A DNA stretch of 64,000 nt from Stenotrophomonas maltophilia (GTDB lineage: Bacteria; Pseudomonadota; Gammaproteobacteria; Xanthomonadales; Xanthomonadaceae): the NCBI RefSeq assembly GCF_004920835.1, contig NZ_QFHO01000006.1, forward strand, positions 1-64,000, in the 5' to 3' direction. Below are positions 55,851 to 63,808 of the stretch, in pieces. A program made the translations under genes and the position numbers. Within the stretch, counting starts at the first letter, position 1; each line of letters starts with the position of its first letter. The notes beneath the pieces are model-generated. The model ran no database searches, was not told the DNA's origin, and saw only the letters and a list, made by a program, of their open reading frames with translations.

Positions 55851-56975
55851 ATGACTTCTTCTTCCCACCGGGTGCAGGGCCTCAACAACGACGAGGTCGC
55901 TGCCGACTGGCCGCCGATCAGCACCGCAGACCTCGCGTGGCTGCGCCAGCGCTTTCCGCAGCTGGATGCGGACAGCCAGCCGCACTGGCACAGTCCTCGG
56001 CCGTTGTCGGCCGCCGCCATCGTCAATGGCACGCGCGGACCGGTGTTCATCAAGCGCCACCACCACAGCGTGCGCAGCGCCGCCTGCCTGGAAGAAGAAC
56101 ACCACTTCATCGTCCATCTCGCTGCCGCCGGCGTACCGGTGGTGCAGGTGCTTGCGGCAGCCGATGGCCGCACCGCAGTCGAGCACGGCGAATGGACCTT
56201 CGAGCTGCATGCCGTGGGCGTGGGCGAGGACCTGTACCGCGATGCCGTGTCGTGGTCGTTGCTGACCGATGTCGCGCAGGCCCGCGAAGCCGGCCGCATG
56301 CTGGCCCGGCTGCACTGTGCCGCCGCCAGCTATCACGCGCCACAACGCAGTACCCATCTGCTGGTGGCGCGCGACGACCTGATCCGCGCCGACGATCCGA
56401 TCGCCGCGATCAAAGCCGAACTGCCCACACGACCGGGTCTGGCCCGCTACCTCGCGCGCATTCCGTGGGAAACCCAGCTTCGCCGCGAGGTGCTGCCGTG
56501 GCACGCCGGCCTGGCCCAGCGCCTGCGCGACGAACCGCGGCTGTGGGCGCACAACGACTGGCATGTTTCCAACCTGCTGTGGCGCGATGGGCAGGTCAGC
56601 ACCGTGCTGGATTTCGGCCTGGCCTCGCCCACCAGCGCACTGTTCGACCTCGCCACCGCGATCGAGCGCAACGCGGTGGCCTGGCTGGAACTGGAGCGCG
56701 GCCTGGAGGCGGTGCGCATCGACATCGCACTGGCGTTGCTCGACGGCTACCGCGAGGTACAGCCACTGTCGGAAGCACGCGTGCAGCTGCTGGCCGACCT
56801 GCTGCCGATGGTGCATTTCGACTTCGCACTGTCCGAAGTGGAATACTTCGAAGGCATCACCGGCTCCACCGCAAACGCGGATGTGGCGTGGCATCCGTTC
56901 ATGCTGGGGCATCCGGCGTGGTTCCACAGCGCGCCGGGACAGGCACTGCTGCAGGCGTTGCACGCAGCGGCGTGA
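55851..56975 (+). CDS. Phosphotransferase (APH/choline-kinase fold)
   Basis: About 374 aa from the Met at 55851. It has the aminoglycoside-phosphotransferase/choline-kinase motifs W-A-H-N-D-W-H-V-S-N-L-L (catalytic loop) and V-L-D-F-G-L-A-S (metal Asp). The N-terminal G-P-V-F-I-K-R holds the ATP-binding Lys. The substrate is unknown. It lies directly upstream of a TPP-controlled thiamine uptake operon on the same strand; a thiamine-kinase-like role is possible but a riboswitch separates the units. Confidence 0.75.
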   Translation: MTSSSHRVQGLNNDEVAADWPPISTADLAWLRQRFPQLDADSQPHWHSPRPLSAAAIVNGTRGPVFIKRHHHSVRSAACLEEEHHFIVHLAAAGVPVVQVLAAADGRTAVEHGEWTFELHAVGVGEDLYRDAVSWSLLTDVAQAREAGRMLARLHCAAASYHAPQRSTHLLVARDDLIRADDPIAAIKAELPTRPGLARYLARIPWETQLRREVLPWHAGLAQRLRDEPRLWAHNDWHVSNLLWRDGQVSTVLDFGLASPTSALFDLATAIERNAVAWLELERGLEAVRIDIALALLDGYREVQPLSEARVQLLADLLPMVHFDFALSEVEYFEGITGSTANADVAWHPFMLGHPAWFHSAPGQALLQALHAAA

Positions 56976-56993
56976 CCCGGTTGGCGCACCGTT

Positions 56994-57032
56994 GGGGTCA
57001 GAGCCCTTTCCTGCGGAAAGGGCTCTGACCCC
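56994..57032. repeat. GGGGTCAGAGCC palindrome, perfect 18-base arms
   Basis: GGGGTCAGAGCCCTTTCC-TGC-GGAAAGGGCTCTGACCCC form, between the phosphotransferase gene and the riboswitch. It could terminate the upstream transcript. Confidence 0.88.
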
Positions 57033-57089
57033 GCTGCCTGAAGGGCACCGGCTCGCAAATCCGTACCATTTGTAGTGAAATGGTCACCT

Positions 57090-57168
57090 GAAGCGGGGGT
57101 GCCTGGATCTGCCAGGCTGAGAGAGTCCCTTGGAACCTGATCCGGTTTGCACCGGCGTAGGGAGCTTT
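57090..57168 (+). promoter_or_regulatory. TPP (thiamine pyrophosphate) riboswitch
   Basis: The conserved blocks are all present in order: GGGGGTGCC, GCTGAGAG, ACCTGATCCGGTT and CACCGGCGTAGGGA. The closing stem pairs AAGC (57091-57094) with GCTT (57164-57167). It precedes the TonB receptor start by about 80 bases and should switch off the operon when thiamine pyrophosphate is plentiful. Confidence 0.95.
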
Positions 57169-57250
57169 GAGCCGCAGCCACACCCCCGTCATGGGCCGGT
57201 GCACCTGCGCGCCGTCGCTTCGTCTCCCTTGTTGTCCGAAGACGAACCGA

Positions 57251-59440
57251 ATGAACCGCTGCCTGCGCCCCACCCTGCTCTCCCTCGCCCTTTGCGCCGC
57301 GCTGCCGCTGCACGCCAGCGAAGCCGAGGCGTCCCCCGATGCGGCTGCCACCGGCGCCGAGCGTTCGCCGACCGAACTGGCGGCGGTGCGCGTGCAGGCC
57401 GGCAAGCCGAAGGCCGATACCTCGCGCGTGAACGCCTTCGGTGGTGGTTCCTGGAAGGACACGCCGGCGTCGGTGAACGTGCTTGAGCGCGACTACCTCG
57501 ACCGCCGCCAGGTGCGTTCGCTGTCCGAGCTGGCCAGCAACGATGCCTCGCTGGGTGATGCCTATGCGCCGGTGGGCTACTACCAGAACATCGCCATCCG
57601 CGGTTTCGCGCTGGACGCCGCCACCGGCTACCGCTTCAACGGCCTGTCCATCGCCGGCGAACAGCGCCTTGCGCTGGAGAACGTGCAGTCGGTGGAGATC
57701 CTCAAGGGTGAAGCCGGCTTGGCCGCAGGCGTGATGGCGCCCGGCGGCATCATCAATTACATCGGCAAGCGCCCGGCCGAAGTGCGCAGCGCCACGCTCG
57801 GCACCGATTCGGAAGGCTCGCGCTACGTCGCCGTCGATGTCGGCCACTGGATCACTCCGCGTTTCGGCCTGCGCCTGAATGCCGCATGGGACTCCAGCAA
57901 TTCCTATGTCGAGCACGCCGATGGCCGTCGCAACTTCTATTCGCTGGCCGCCGACTGGCTGATCGGCGAACGCGGCAAGCTGGAAGTGGATGCCAACTAC
58001 CAGACCAGTTCTCAGCGCTCGGTGTCCGGCTACCAGCTGCTGGGCGCGCGCGAGCTGCCACACGGCGTGGATCGCGAATTCCTGCTGGGCTACCAGCCAT
58101 GGCAGCGTCCGGTCGACATTGCCAGCACCAACATCACCGCGCTGCATACCTACGACTTCAACGATGCCTGGCAGTCGCGCGTCTCGGTTGGCCACAGCCG
58201 CTCGGTGATCGATGACAACGTCGCCTTCGCCTACGGTTGCTACTACGCCGCGCAGTGCGCCGATGGCAGTGTGCCGGGCAACTACTTCGCGCCCAATGGC
58301 GACTACGACGTCTACGACTACCGCAGCCCGGACGACACCCGCCGCAACCAGCAGGCCCGTGCCGAGCTGCGCGGCCGCTTCGAGACCGGCAGCGTCGGCC
58401 ATGAGCTGACCATCGGTGCCGACTACTTCCGCCGCACCGTGGACAAGCGCCCGAGCGTCAACGAGTACGTGGGCACCAGCAACATCCACGATGCGCAGGT
58501 GCCGGTGTTCGAACCGTCGCCGAAGATGCCAGGGCCGTCCGCACGACGCCTGGACAGCCGCCAGACCGCGTTCTTCGCGCTGGACCGGATGAGCTTCGGT
58601 GATGACTGGCAGTGGCTGGCCGGCGGCCGCTTCGTGCGCCTGGACGAGCGTGCCTACGACAAGCGTGGTACCCCGCAGCGGCACAGCCGCCTGTCGCGTT
58701 TCCTGCCGCAGACCGCCGTGGTGTGGAAGGCCACCGACCAGCTCAATGCCTATGCCAGCTATGTGCGCGGCATCTCGCTGGGCCAGGAAGCGCCGTTCTG
58801 GACCAGCAACGCCGATACCTTCCTGCCATCGGTGCAGTCGCGGCAGCTGGAAGTAGGTGTGAAGTACATGCCGGTCGAGGCGCTGACCCTGGGCGCGGCG
58901 CTGTTCCGCATTTCGCAGCCGTACCAGTACGCCAAGCCGGACGGCAGCGATGTCGGCTACACCTTCGTCGAGGAAGGCAAGCAGACCCACACCGGCCTGG
59001 AGCTGACCGCCAATGGCCAGCTGACCGATGCGCTGCAGATCGTGGCCAGCGCCAGCGTGCTGCGGGCGCGCGCGCGCGACACCGGCACGCCCGCCTATGA
59101 AGGCCATCAGCTGGTGAACGTGCCGAAGGTGCGCGCCAGCGTGCACGTGGCCTATGCGCTGCCGTTCGTACAGGGCCTGGACGTGACCGGCGGCTGGCGC
59201 TATGCCGGTGCCAATGTCGCCCGCGCCGATGGTGGTGTGCGCGCACCGGACTACTCGGTGTTCGATGCCGGCCTGCGCTTCCAGCATCGCCTGCACGAGC
59301 GTGCGGTGACCTGGAACCTGTCGGTGGACAACGTGTTCAACCGCTTCTACTGGCGCGATACCGGCAGCAGCGGCGGTGACTACTACCTGTTCCCCGGCGC
59401 ACCGCGACAGGCCCGCCTGTCGGTGACGTTCGCGCTGTGA
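57251..59440 (+). CDS. TonB-dependent receptor, probable thiamine transporter
   Basis: About 729 aa from the Met at 57251. It has a signal peptide, a plug domain (about residues 45-170: P-T-E-L-A-A-V-R-V start; I-R-G-F, V-E-I-L-K-G and G-G-I-I-N-Y-I-G-K-R-P) and a long beta-barrel ending in the aromatic-type terminus R-L-S-V-T-F-A-L. A TPP riboswitch upstream and a PnuT-like transporter gene overlapping its end indicate thiamine (or its precursors) as substrate rather than iron-siderophore. Confidence 0.88.
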   Translation: MNRCLRPTLLSLALCAALPLHASEAEASPDAAATGAERSPTELAAVRVQAGKPKADTSRVNAFGGGSWKDTPASVNVLERDYLDRRQVRSLSELASNDASLGDAYAPVGYYQNIAIRGFALDAATGYRFNGLSIAGEQRLALENVQSVEILKGEAGLAAGVMAPGGIINYIGKRPAEVRSATLGTDSEGSRYVAVDVGHWITPRFGLRLNAAWDSSNSYVEHADGRRNFYSLAADWLIGERGKLEVDANYQTSSQRSVSGYQLLGARELPHGVDREFLLGYQPWQRPVDIASTNITALHTYDFNDAWQSRVSVGHSRSVIDDNVAFAYGCYYAAQCADGSVPGNYFAPNGDYDVYDYRSPDDTRRNQQARAELRGRFETGSVGHELTIGADYFRRTVDKRPSVNEYVGTSNIHDAQVPVFEPSPKMPGPSARRLDSRQTAFFALDRMSFGDDWQWLAGGRFVRLDERAYDKRGTPQRHSRLSRFLPQTAVVWKATDQLNAYASYVRGISLGQEAPFWTSNADTFLPSVQSRQLEVGVKYMPVEALTLGAALFRISQPYQYAKPDGSDVGYTFVEEGKQTHTGLELTANGQLTDALQIVASASVLRARARDTGTPAYEGHQLVNVPKVRASVHVAYALPFVQGLDVTGGWRYAGANVARADGGVRAPDYSVFDAGLRFQHRLHERAVTWNLSVDNVFNRFYWRDTGSSGGDYYLFPGAPRQARLSVTFAL

Positions 59441-60018
59441 GCGGCCTGATGCTGGAGTGGGCCGCCGCACTGTGCAGCATCCTCGGCGTCTGGCTGATGG
59501 CCAAGCGCCGGCTGGTGGCGTGGCCGGTGGGCCTGCTGTCGGTGATGCTGTATGGCCTGGTGTTCGCCGAGGCCAAGCTGTACTCGGACACCCTGCTGCA
59601 GGTCGCCTTCGGTGGCTTCCTGGTCTACGGCTGGCTCAACTGGCGGCAGCACGCCGCCGACGAGGGCAGCGTCCGCATCGTGCCACTGGCGCGCGGCAAG
59701 CTGCTGCGCGACCTGGCCATCGGCCTCTGCGGTGGCGTGGCGCTGGGTGCGGCCATGCACACCTTCACCGATGCCGCGCTGCCGTGGCTGGACGCGATGC
59801 TGACCGCGCTGAGCCTGGTCGGCCAGTGGTGGCAGGCACGCCGCCACGTGGCCTGCTGGTGGGTGTGGATCGCGGTGGACGTGGTGTACGTGGGTGCGTA
59901 CCTGTTCAAGTCGCTGCATGTGACCGCGGCGCTGTACGTGTTCTTCCTCGGCCTGGCCGTGTTCGGGCTGCGCGCATGGAGCGCAGCTGCGCGTGAACCG
60001 CAGGTGGCAACGCAGTAG
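59437..60018 (+). CDS. pnuT: PnuC-family inner-membrane thiamine transporter (PnuT)
   Basis: This 193-aa integral membrane protein has about six to seven helices and PnuC-family aromatic motifs (L-S-V-M-L-Y-G, L-L-Q-V-A-F-G-G-F-L-V-Y-G-W and C-W-W-V-W-I-A-V-D-V-V-Y). The GTG at 59437 overlaps the TGA of the receptor; an ATG at 59449 is an alternative. Genetic coupling to a TPP riboswitch marks it as PnuT (thiamine) rather than PnuC (nicotinamide riboside). Confidence 0.88.
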   Translation: MSGLMLEWAAALCSILGVWLMAKRRLVAWPVGLLSVMLYGLVFAEAKLYSDTLLQVAFGGFLVYGWLNWRQHAADEGSVRIVPLARGKLLRDLAIGLCGGVALGAAMHTFTDAALPWLDAMLTALSLVGQWWQARRHVACWWVWIAVDVVYVGAYLFKSLHVTAALYVFFLGLAVFGLRAWSAAAREPQVATQ

Positions 60019-60132
60019 AGCCACGCCGTGCGTGGCCGGGGTTTACCGGTTGTCGCCAACCTTGGTTGGCGCACGCCTGCCGATCAAGGTCGGCATCTAC
60101 CAGGCCCATCCACGCATGGCGTGGATCTACTG
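60017..60132. repeat. Composite REP cluster
   Basis: Several GTAG-type arms in a row: a GTAGAGCCACGC head, GCCAACCTTGGTTGGC and CGATCAAGGTCGGCATCTAC arms, and a CCACGCATGGCGTGGATCTAC arm. The last supplies the reverse-complemented TAG stop of the next gene. Confidence 0.75.
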
Positions 60133-60543
60133 GGTAAGCAGCAGGCCCAGCCGCAGCGGCTGGCGCATGTCAGCCGGTGGGGCGGCCTGCAACGGCGCGG
60201 ACTGCAATGTCGCGCGCAGGTCGGCGTCGATCTGGGCGTCGCCCAGGCTGCCGAATTCGAGTTTCGAAATGCGGCCATCCGCCGCGATCCACACGCTCAC
60301 CGGCAACGGCGTCGGCGTATCCGGGTGTGCCTGCATCCATTCCAGCACGCGCTGCGCCCGCGGATCCTGCTCCTGCTGCAGGCGCTGCTGCAGCTGGCCG
60401 CCCACGGCGGCGGCATAGGCCATCCAGTGTGCGGGAGCCTCCTGCGCGGAAACGCTGGCACTTCCAAGTGCGAGCGCACCGAACAGCGCGGCCAACGGCC
60501 GCCACCAGCGGCGCGCGCCGGTCCTGTTTCCTGCCATGACCAT
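60127..60543 (-). CDS. Small TonB-like (TonB C-terminal fold) exported protein
   Basis: This 138-aa protein has an N-terminal signal/anchor (about residues 12-33). Its C-terminus matches the TonB C-terminal pattern (V-S-V-W-I-A-A-D-G-R-I-S-K-L-E-F and L-R-L-G-L-L-L), but the long Pro-rich TonB linker is missing. The first ATG at 60543 has an ideal GGAGG six bases upstream. It is convergent with the thiamine receptor operon and may energise or regulate it. Role unproven. Confidence 0.6.
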   Translation of the reverse strand: MVMAGNRTGARRWWRPLAALFGALALGSASVSAQEAPAHWMAYAAAVGGQLQQRLQQEQDPRAQRVLEWMQAHPDTPTPLPVSVWIAADGRISKLEFGSLGDAQIDADLRATLQSAPLQAAPPADMRQPLRLGLLLTQ

Positions 60544-60648
60544 CGCCAGCCTCCTGCGCTTCCATCCAACGTCTGATGGTCGGCGCGGTAGATGACAGGC
60601 AGATGGCGGGCGGTAATGGCCGGCGCGTAGACCGCAGGCCTGGCGCTA

Positions 60649-61623
60649 TCAGTCGCCCAGGTCGGCCAGCACCTTGCGCGAGGGCGCGAAGAAGGTCACG
60701 CCGGTGGTGGCGGTGGAGAAATCGAGGATGCGGTCATGCAGCGGCGCGGGATTGCCGATGAACATGCGCTCGAGCATCTTCTCGATCACCCACAGGTGGC
60801 GCGTGTAGCCGATGAAGTAGGTGCCGTACTCGCCACGGCCCGGGTTGGCGAAGGGCATGTTGTCGCGCAGGATCTCGTGCTCGCCGTCGGCATCCTCGAT
60901 GGTGCACAGCGTCTTGTGCGATTTCTGCGCATCGGCCGGCGCATCATCCAGCTCGATGTTGTCGTGCTTGGTGCGGCCGATGATCGCTTCCTGCGCTTCG
61001 GTCTTCTGTGCGCGCCAGGCATCGAGGTTGTGCAGGTACTTCTGCACCACCACGTAGCTGCCACCGGCGTGCTCCGGGTCTTCCTCGCCCACGATGGTGG
61101 CTTCCGGCAGCGACAGCCCTTCCGGGTTGGCGGTGCCATCGACGAAGTCGAGCAGGTCGCGGCCATCGAAATAGCGGAAACCGGCCACGTCATCGACCGT
61201 CTCCACCGCATCGCCAAAGGCCATCAGCAGGTTGCGCTCGAACGCCACGATCAGGTCCATGGTGCGCGCGCGGATGTGGTACAGCAGGTCACCCGGCGTG
61301 GACACCGCGGTGTGGGTCGCGCCCTTGATCTCGCGGAACGGCGCCAGCTCACGCGGCGGCGTGGTACCCACCAGCGGCTGCCACACGCGGTGGCCAATGG
61401 CCACGTTGCAGGTGAAGGTGCGCTCGATCTCGCGGATGGCGGTGTTCTTGATCAGGTCGTCGGTGCTGGCCAGTACCTCGCGCGCCTTTGCGATCGATGC
61501 CTCGTCATCCTTCACCTTCAGCACCAGGAACGCCGCCGAATGGGTCAGTGGCGCGGTGATCTGCTGCGGCTCGTTGTCGAGCGTGTGGTTGAGGGCGGTG
61601 ATCGGTGCGGGCTGGGAGTTCAC
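60649..61623 (-). CDS. Dye-decolorizing (DyP-type) heme peroxidase
   Basis: This 324-aa protein has the DyP signature in R-D-L-L-D-F-V-D-G-T-A-N-P-E-G (distal Asp; the usual first Gly of GxxDG is Asp here) and R-G-E-Y-G-T-Y-F-I-G-Y-T-R near the heme edge. No Sec or Tat signal is visible, so it is probably cytoplasmic or packaged. It oxidises dyes and phenolics with peroxide; the physiological substrate is unclear. Confidence 0.9.
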   Translation of the reverse strand: MNSQPAPITALNHTLDNEPQQITAPLTHSAAFLVLKVKDDEASIAKAREVLASTDDLIKNTAIREIERTFTCNVAIGHRVWQPLVGTTPPRELAPFREIKGATHTAVSTPGDLLYHIRARTMDLIVAFERNLLMAFGDAVETVDDVAGFRYFDGRDLLDFVDGTANPEGLSLPEATIVGEEDPEHAGGSYVVVQKYLHNLDAWRAQKTEAQEAIIGRTKHDNIELDDAPADAQKSHKTLCTIEDADGEHEILRDNMPFANPGRGEYGTYFIGYTRHLWVIEKMLERMFIGNPAPLHDRILDFSTATTGVTFFAPSRKVLADLGD

Positions 61624-61746
61624 GACGGTTCCTGCTGGCTTGAGGCGGGCGCATCGCGTGTAGCGATGTGCGGGCGATCATAGCGGAACCACCTGACCGG
61701 GGACGGAGCGGTTCTCGTTCCGTCCACCGGCGAAGGTACGAAGACC

Positions 61747-62112
61747 TCAATCCACATCACTCCAGACCGCCAGCTCGTAGCCATCCAGATCGCGGAAGTG
61801 GAAGCGACGGCCACCGGGGAAGGCGAATACCGCCTGCACCACCTCGCCACCGGCAGCGACCACGCGCTGCTGCGCATCCGCCAGGTCCGCGCAGTAGAGA
61901 ATGACCAGCGGACCACCGTGCGCACGCACCGGCGCGTCGGAAACGAAACCACCTTTCAGGCGACCATCGTCGAACTCGGTGTAGGCGGGGCCGTAGTCGA
62001 TGAAGCACCACCCGAATACCTCGCCGTAGAAGCGTTTGCTGCGGGCGATGTCGGCGACGTTGAATTCGATGTTGTCGATGCGGCGTTCGGCACCGGGGGT
62101 GGCGTGGCTCAT
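61747..62112 (-). CDS. VOC-family (glyoxalase/bleomycin-resistance fold) protein
   Basis: About 121 aa from the Met at 62112. It has one vicinal-oxygen-chelate unit with I-E-F-N-V-A-D-I-A-R-S and F-H-F-R-D-L-D-G-Y-E-L-A-V-W. Small enzymes of this fold act as lyases, dioxygenases or binding proteins; the substrate is unknown. It is just downstream of an AraC regulator on the same strand. Confidence 0.85.
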   Translation of the reverse strand: MSHATPGAERRIDNIEFNVADIARSKRFYGEVFGWCFIDYGPAYTEFDDGRLKGGFVSDAPVRAHGGPLVILYCADLADAQQRVVAAGGEVVQAVFAFPGGRRFHFRDLDGYELAVWSDVD

Positions 62113-62180
62113 GGTGGACTCCGTGGTTGGAGCCTGCAGCATCGATCAGCGTGGTCTGCCTGTCTTGAACGAAACGGCCA

Positions 62181-62948
62181 TCATTGTCCCCACTCCCCGC
62201 GAAGTTCGCGTGCGGTCATGCCAGCCAGTTCGCGGGCCTCGCGGCTGAGATGGGCCTGGTCGGCATAGCCGGCATCGACGGCCAGCATCGCCAACGAATG
62301 CTGCGGCAACCCACGGCTGTGGCGCAGGAAGCGTTGCAGGCGCAGGATCCGCTCCAGCGTCTTGGCGCCGTAGCCGAACTGCGCCTGGCTGATACGGCGC
62401 AGGCTGCGCGGGCTCAGGTTCAAGCCTGCCGCCAGCTCGTCCAACGTAGCTTGGCCACGGCCAAGCGCGTGGAACAACACATGCGCCCGTTGCGCCTGCA
62501 CGTCGAGGGCCGCCGCGCCCATGTGCTGCTGCAGGCACTGCGCCATCCGCTGCAATCGTTGGGCCGGCGCGGTATCGCCAATGGATGCAGCGGCTGCTGT
62601 GGCCCATCCGCCCTTCAGATCGGCCAACGGCACCGCCTGTCCAATGATGCCGGCCAATGGCAATCCCAACGCGGCCAACGCCTGGCCGGGACGAAAGCGC
62701 GCACCCAGCACCTGCGCACCGGGTGCAAGCGCCGGATGCGCAGCCACACGATCCGGGCCGACCACGAACAACGCGCCGTCACGCCAGAGGATGTCCACGC
62801 AGCCATCGGGCAGCACGGTGATATGGCCATCGGCATCCGCAGCGAGCTGGCTCTGCCATAGCTGGCCGAAATGGCCACGCAGCGGCGCTGGCGCCCGGTG
62901 CTCCTGATAGGCCGTGTCGGTACCTGCGAGGGAGGAAGGGTCGCCCAT
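62181..62948 (-). CDS. AraC-family transcriptional regulator
   Basis: About 255 aa from the Met at 62948; an ATG at 62975 adds nine residues. The N-terminal ligand domain is of the DUF6597 type (L-P-D-G-C-V-D-I-L-W). The C-terminal AraC helix-turn-helix pair includes L-D-E-L-A-A-G-L-N-L-S-P-R-S-L-R-R and A-G-Y-A-D-Q-A-H-L-S-R. It probably controls the adjacent VOC gene, 68 bases away. Confidence 0.85.
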   Translation of the reverse strand: MGDPSSLAGTDTAYQEHRAPAPLRGHFGQLWQSQLAADADGHITVLPDGCVDILWRDGALFVVGPDRVAAHPALAPGAQVLGARFRPGQALAALGLPLAGIIGQAVPLADLKGGWATAAAASIGDTAPAQRLQRMAQCLQQHMGAAALDVQAQRAHVLFHALGRGQATLDELAAGLNLSPRSLRRISQAQFGYGAKTLERILRLQRFLRHSRGLPQHSLAMLAVDAGYADQAHLSREARELAGMTARELRGEWGQ

Positions 62949-62981
62949 GCCGCATTGTGGCGCCCAGAAGCCCATAAAAGT

Positions 62982-63006
62982 GAAGCCCGGCGCGAGGCCG
63001 GGCTTC
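62982..63006 (-). terminator. Terminator of the Ax21-like gene
   Basis: GAAGCCCGGC and GCCGGGCTTC arms with a 5-base loop, followed on the minus strand by ACTTTTA. Confidence 0.75.
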
Positions 63007-63071
63007 GGTTGGCGTGTGGGAGAGAGAGAGAGTCACACGCCAGCACAACACGCACTAACGACAGGCGTTTG

Positions 63072-63647
63072 TTACCAGGTGAAGCGCGGGCCCACGAACC
63101 ACTCGCGGTCGCCGGCCTTGGCCAGCTTCACTTCGCCACTCAGGCCCCAGTTCTGGTTGAACTTGGCGGTGGCGCCGACGCGGCCGTAGAACTCGCCGTC
63201 CGGGTTGATGCCGTGCTTCTTGGTGAAATCTTCGTAGCCGGCCATCACGTAGCCTTCCACGTACGGGTTGAACGCAGTGCGCACGCCCACTTCGGTGGAG
63301 TAGCCGTTGAAGTCCAGGCCGCGCTTCTCGTCGTACTTCTGGTAGGCAACACGGGCCACCAGGTCGGTGTTCGGTGCGATGCCGTAGTTGTAACCGACAC
63401 CCAGGCGCCACTGGTCGACGTCATTCTTGAACTTGTCGGTCTCCTGGGCGCTGTAGTCGCCGAAGACGTGGAAGTTCGGGTGCACCGCAACGGAACCCTT
63501 CACCTTCCAGCCATCGGCGTCGCCGCCCTTGGCATCGGTGTTCACGTAGCCGCCTTCAACGTAGTTGTACGACAGGCCATCGGTCGCCGATGCAGCGAAC
63601 GGCAGAGCAGCCAGAAGACCCAGGGCAAGCAGCGAATTCTTGTTCAT
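63072..63647 (-). CDS. Ax21-family outer-membrane beta-barrel protein
   Basis: This 191-aa protein has a signal peptide (A-L-P-F-A-A-S-A) and a small 8-strand barrel pattern: alternating aromatic/Gly strands such as L-S-Y-N-Y-V-E-G-G-Y-V and a C-terminal F-V-G-P-R-F-T-W ending in Trp. It matches the Ax21/OmpX-like proteins of Xanthomonas and Stenotrophomonas, once proposed as quorum signals and now regarded as outer-membrane-vesicle or secreted proteins. A long inverted repeat lies in its leader. Confidence 0.87.
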   Translation of the reverse strand: MNKNSLLALGLLAALPFAASATDGLSYNYVEGGYVNTDAKGGDADGWKVKGSVAVHPNFHVFGDYSAQETDKFKNDVDQWRLGVGYNYGIAPNTDLVARVAYQKYDEKRGLDFNGYSTEVGVRTAFNPYVEGYVMAGYEDFTKKHGINPDGEFYGRVGATAKFNQNWGLSGEVKLAKAGDREWFVGPRFTW

Positions 63648-63676
63648 CGGGACACACCTTTAATTATTTTGGTTTC

Positions 63677-63719
63677 GTCGACCGCCTCCCGGGAGGGGGA
63701 GAGAGAAGAGGCGGTCGAC
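63677..63719 (-). promoter_or_regulatory. Perfect 12-base inverted repeat in the Ax21-like leader
   Basis: GTCGACCGCCTC (63677-63688) and GAGGCGGTCGAC (63708-63719) enclose a 19-base polypurine/pyrimidine loop. It starts about 30 bases upstream of the Ax21-like start codon, in an otherwise AT-rich region. It could form a stable 5'-leader hairpin or bind a regulator. Confidence 0.65.
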
Positions 63720-63808
63720 AGGTGTGAATTATCCGTTAGAGGGTCTAATCGACCCTGAATATTGAACTGACTGGTGTATAAATATGGTTCCCGTTCAGGG
63801 AACTCCGC

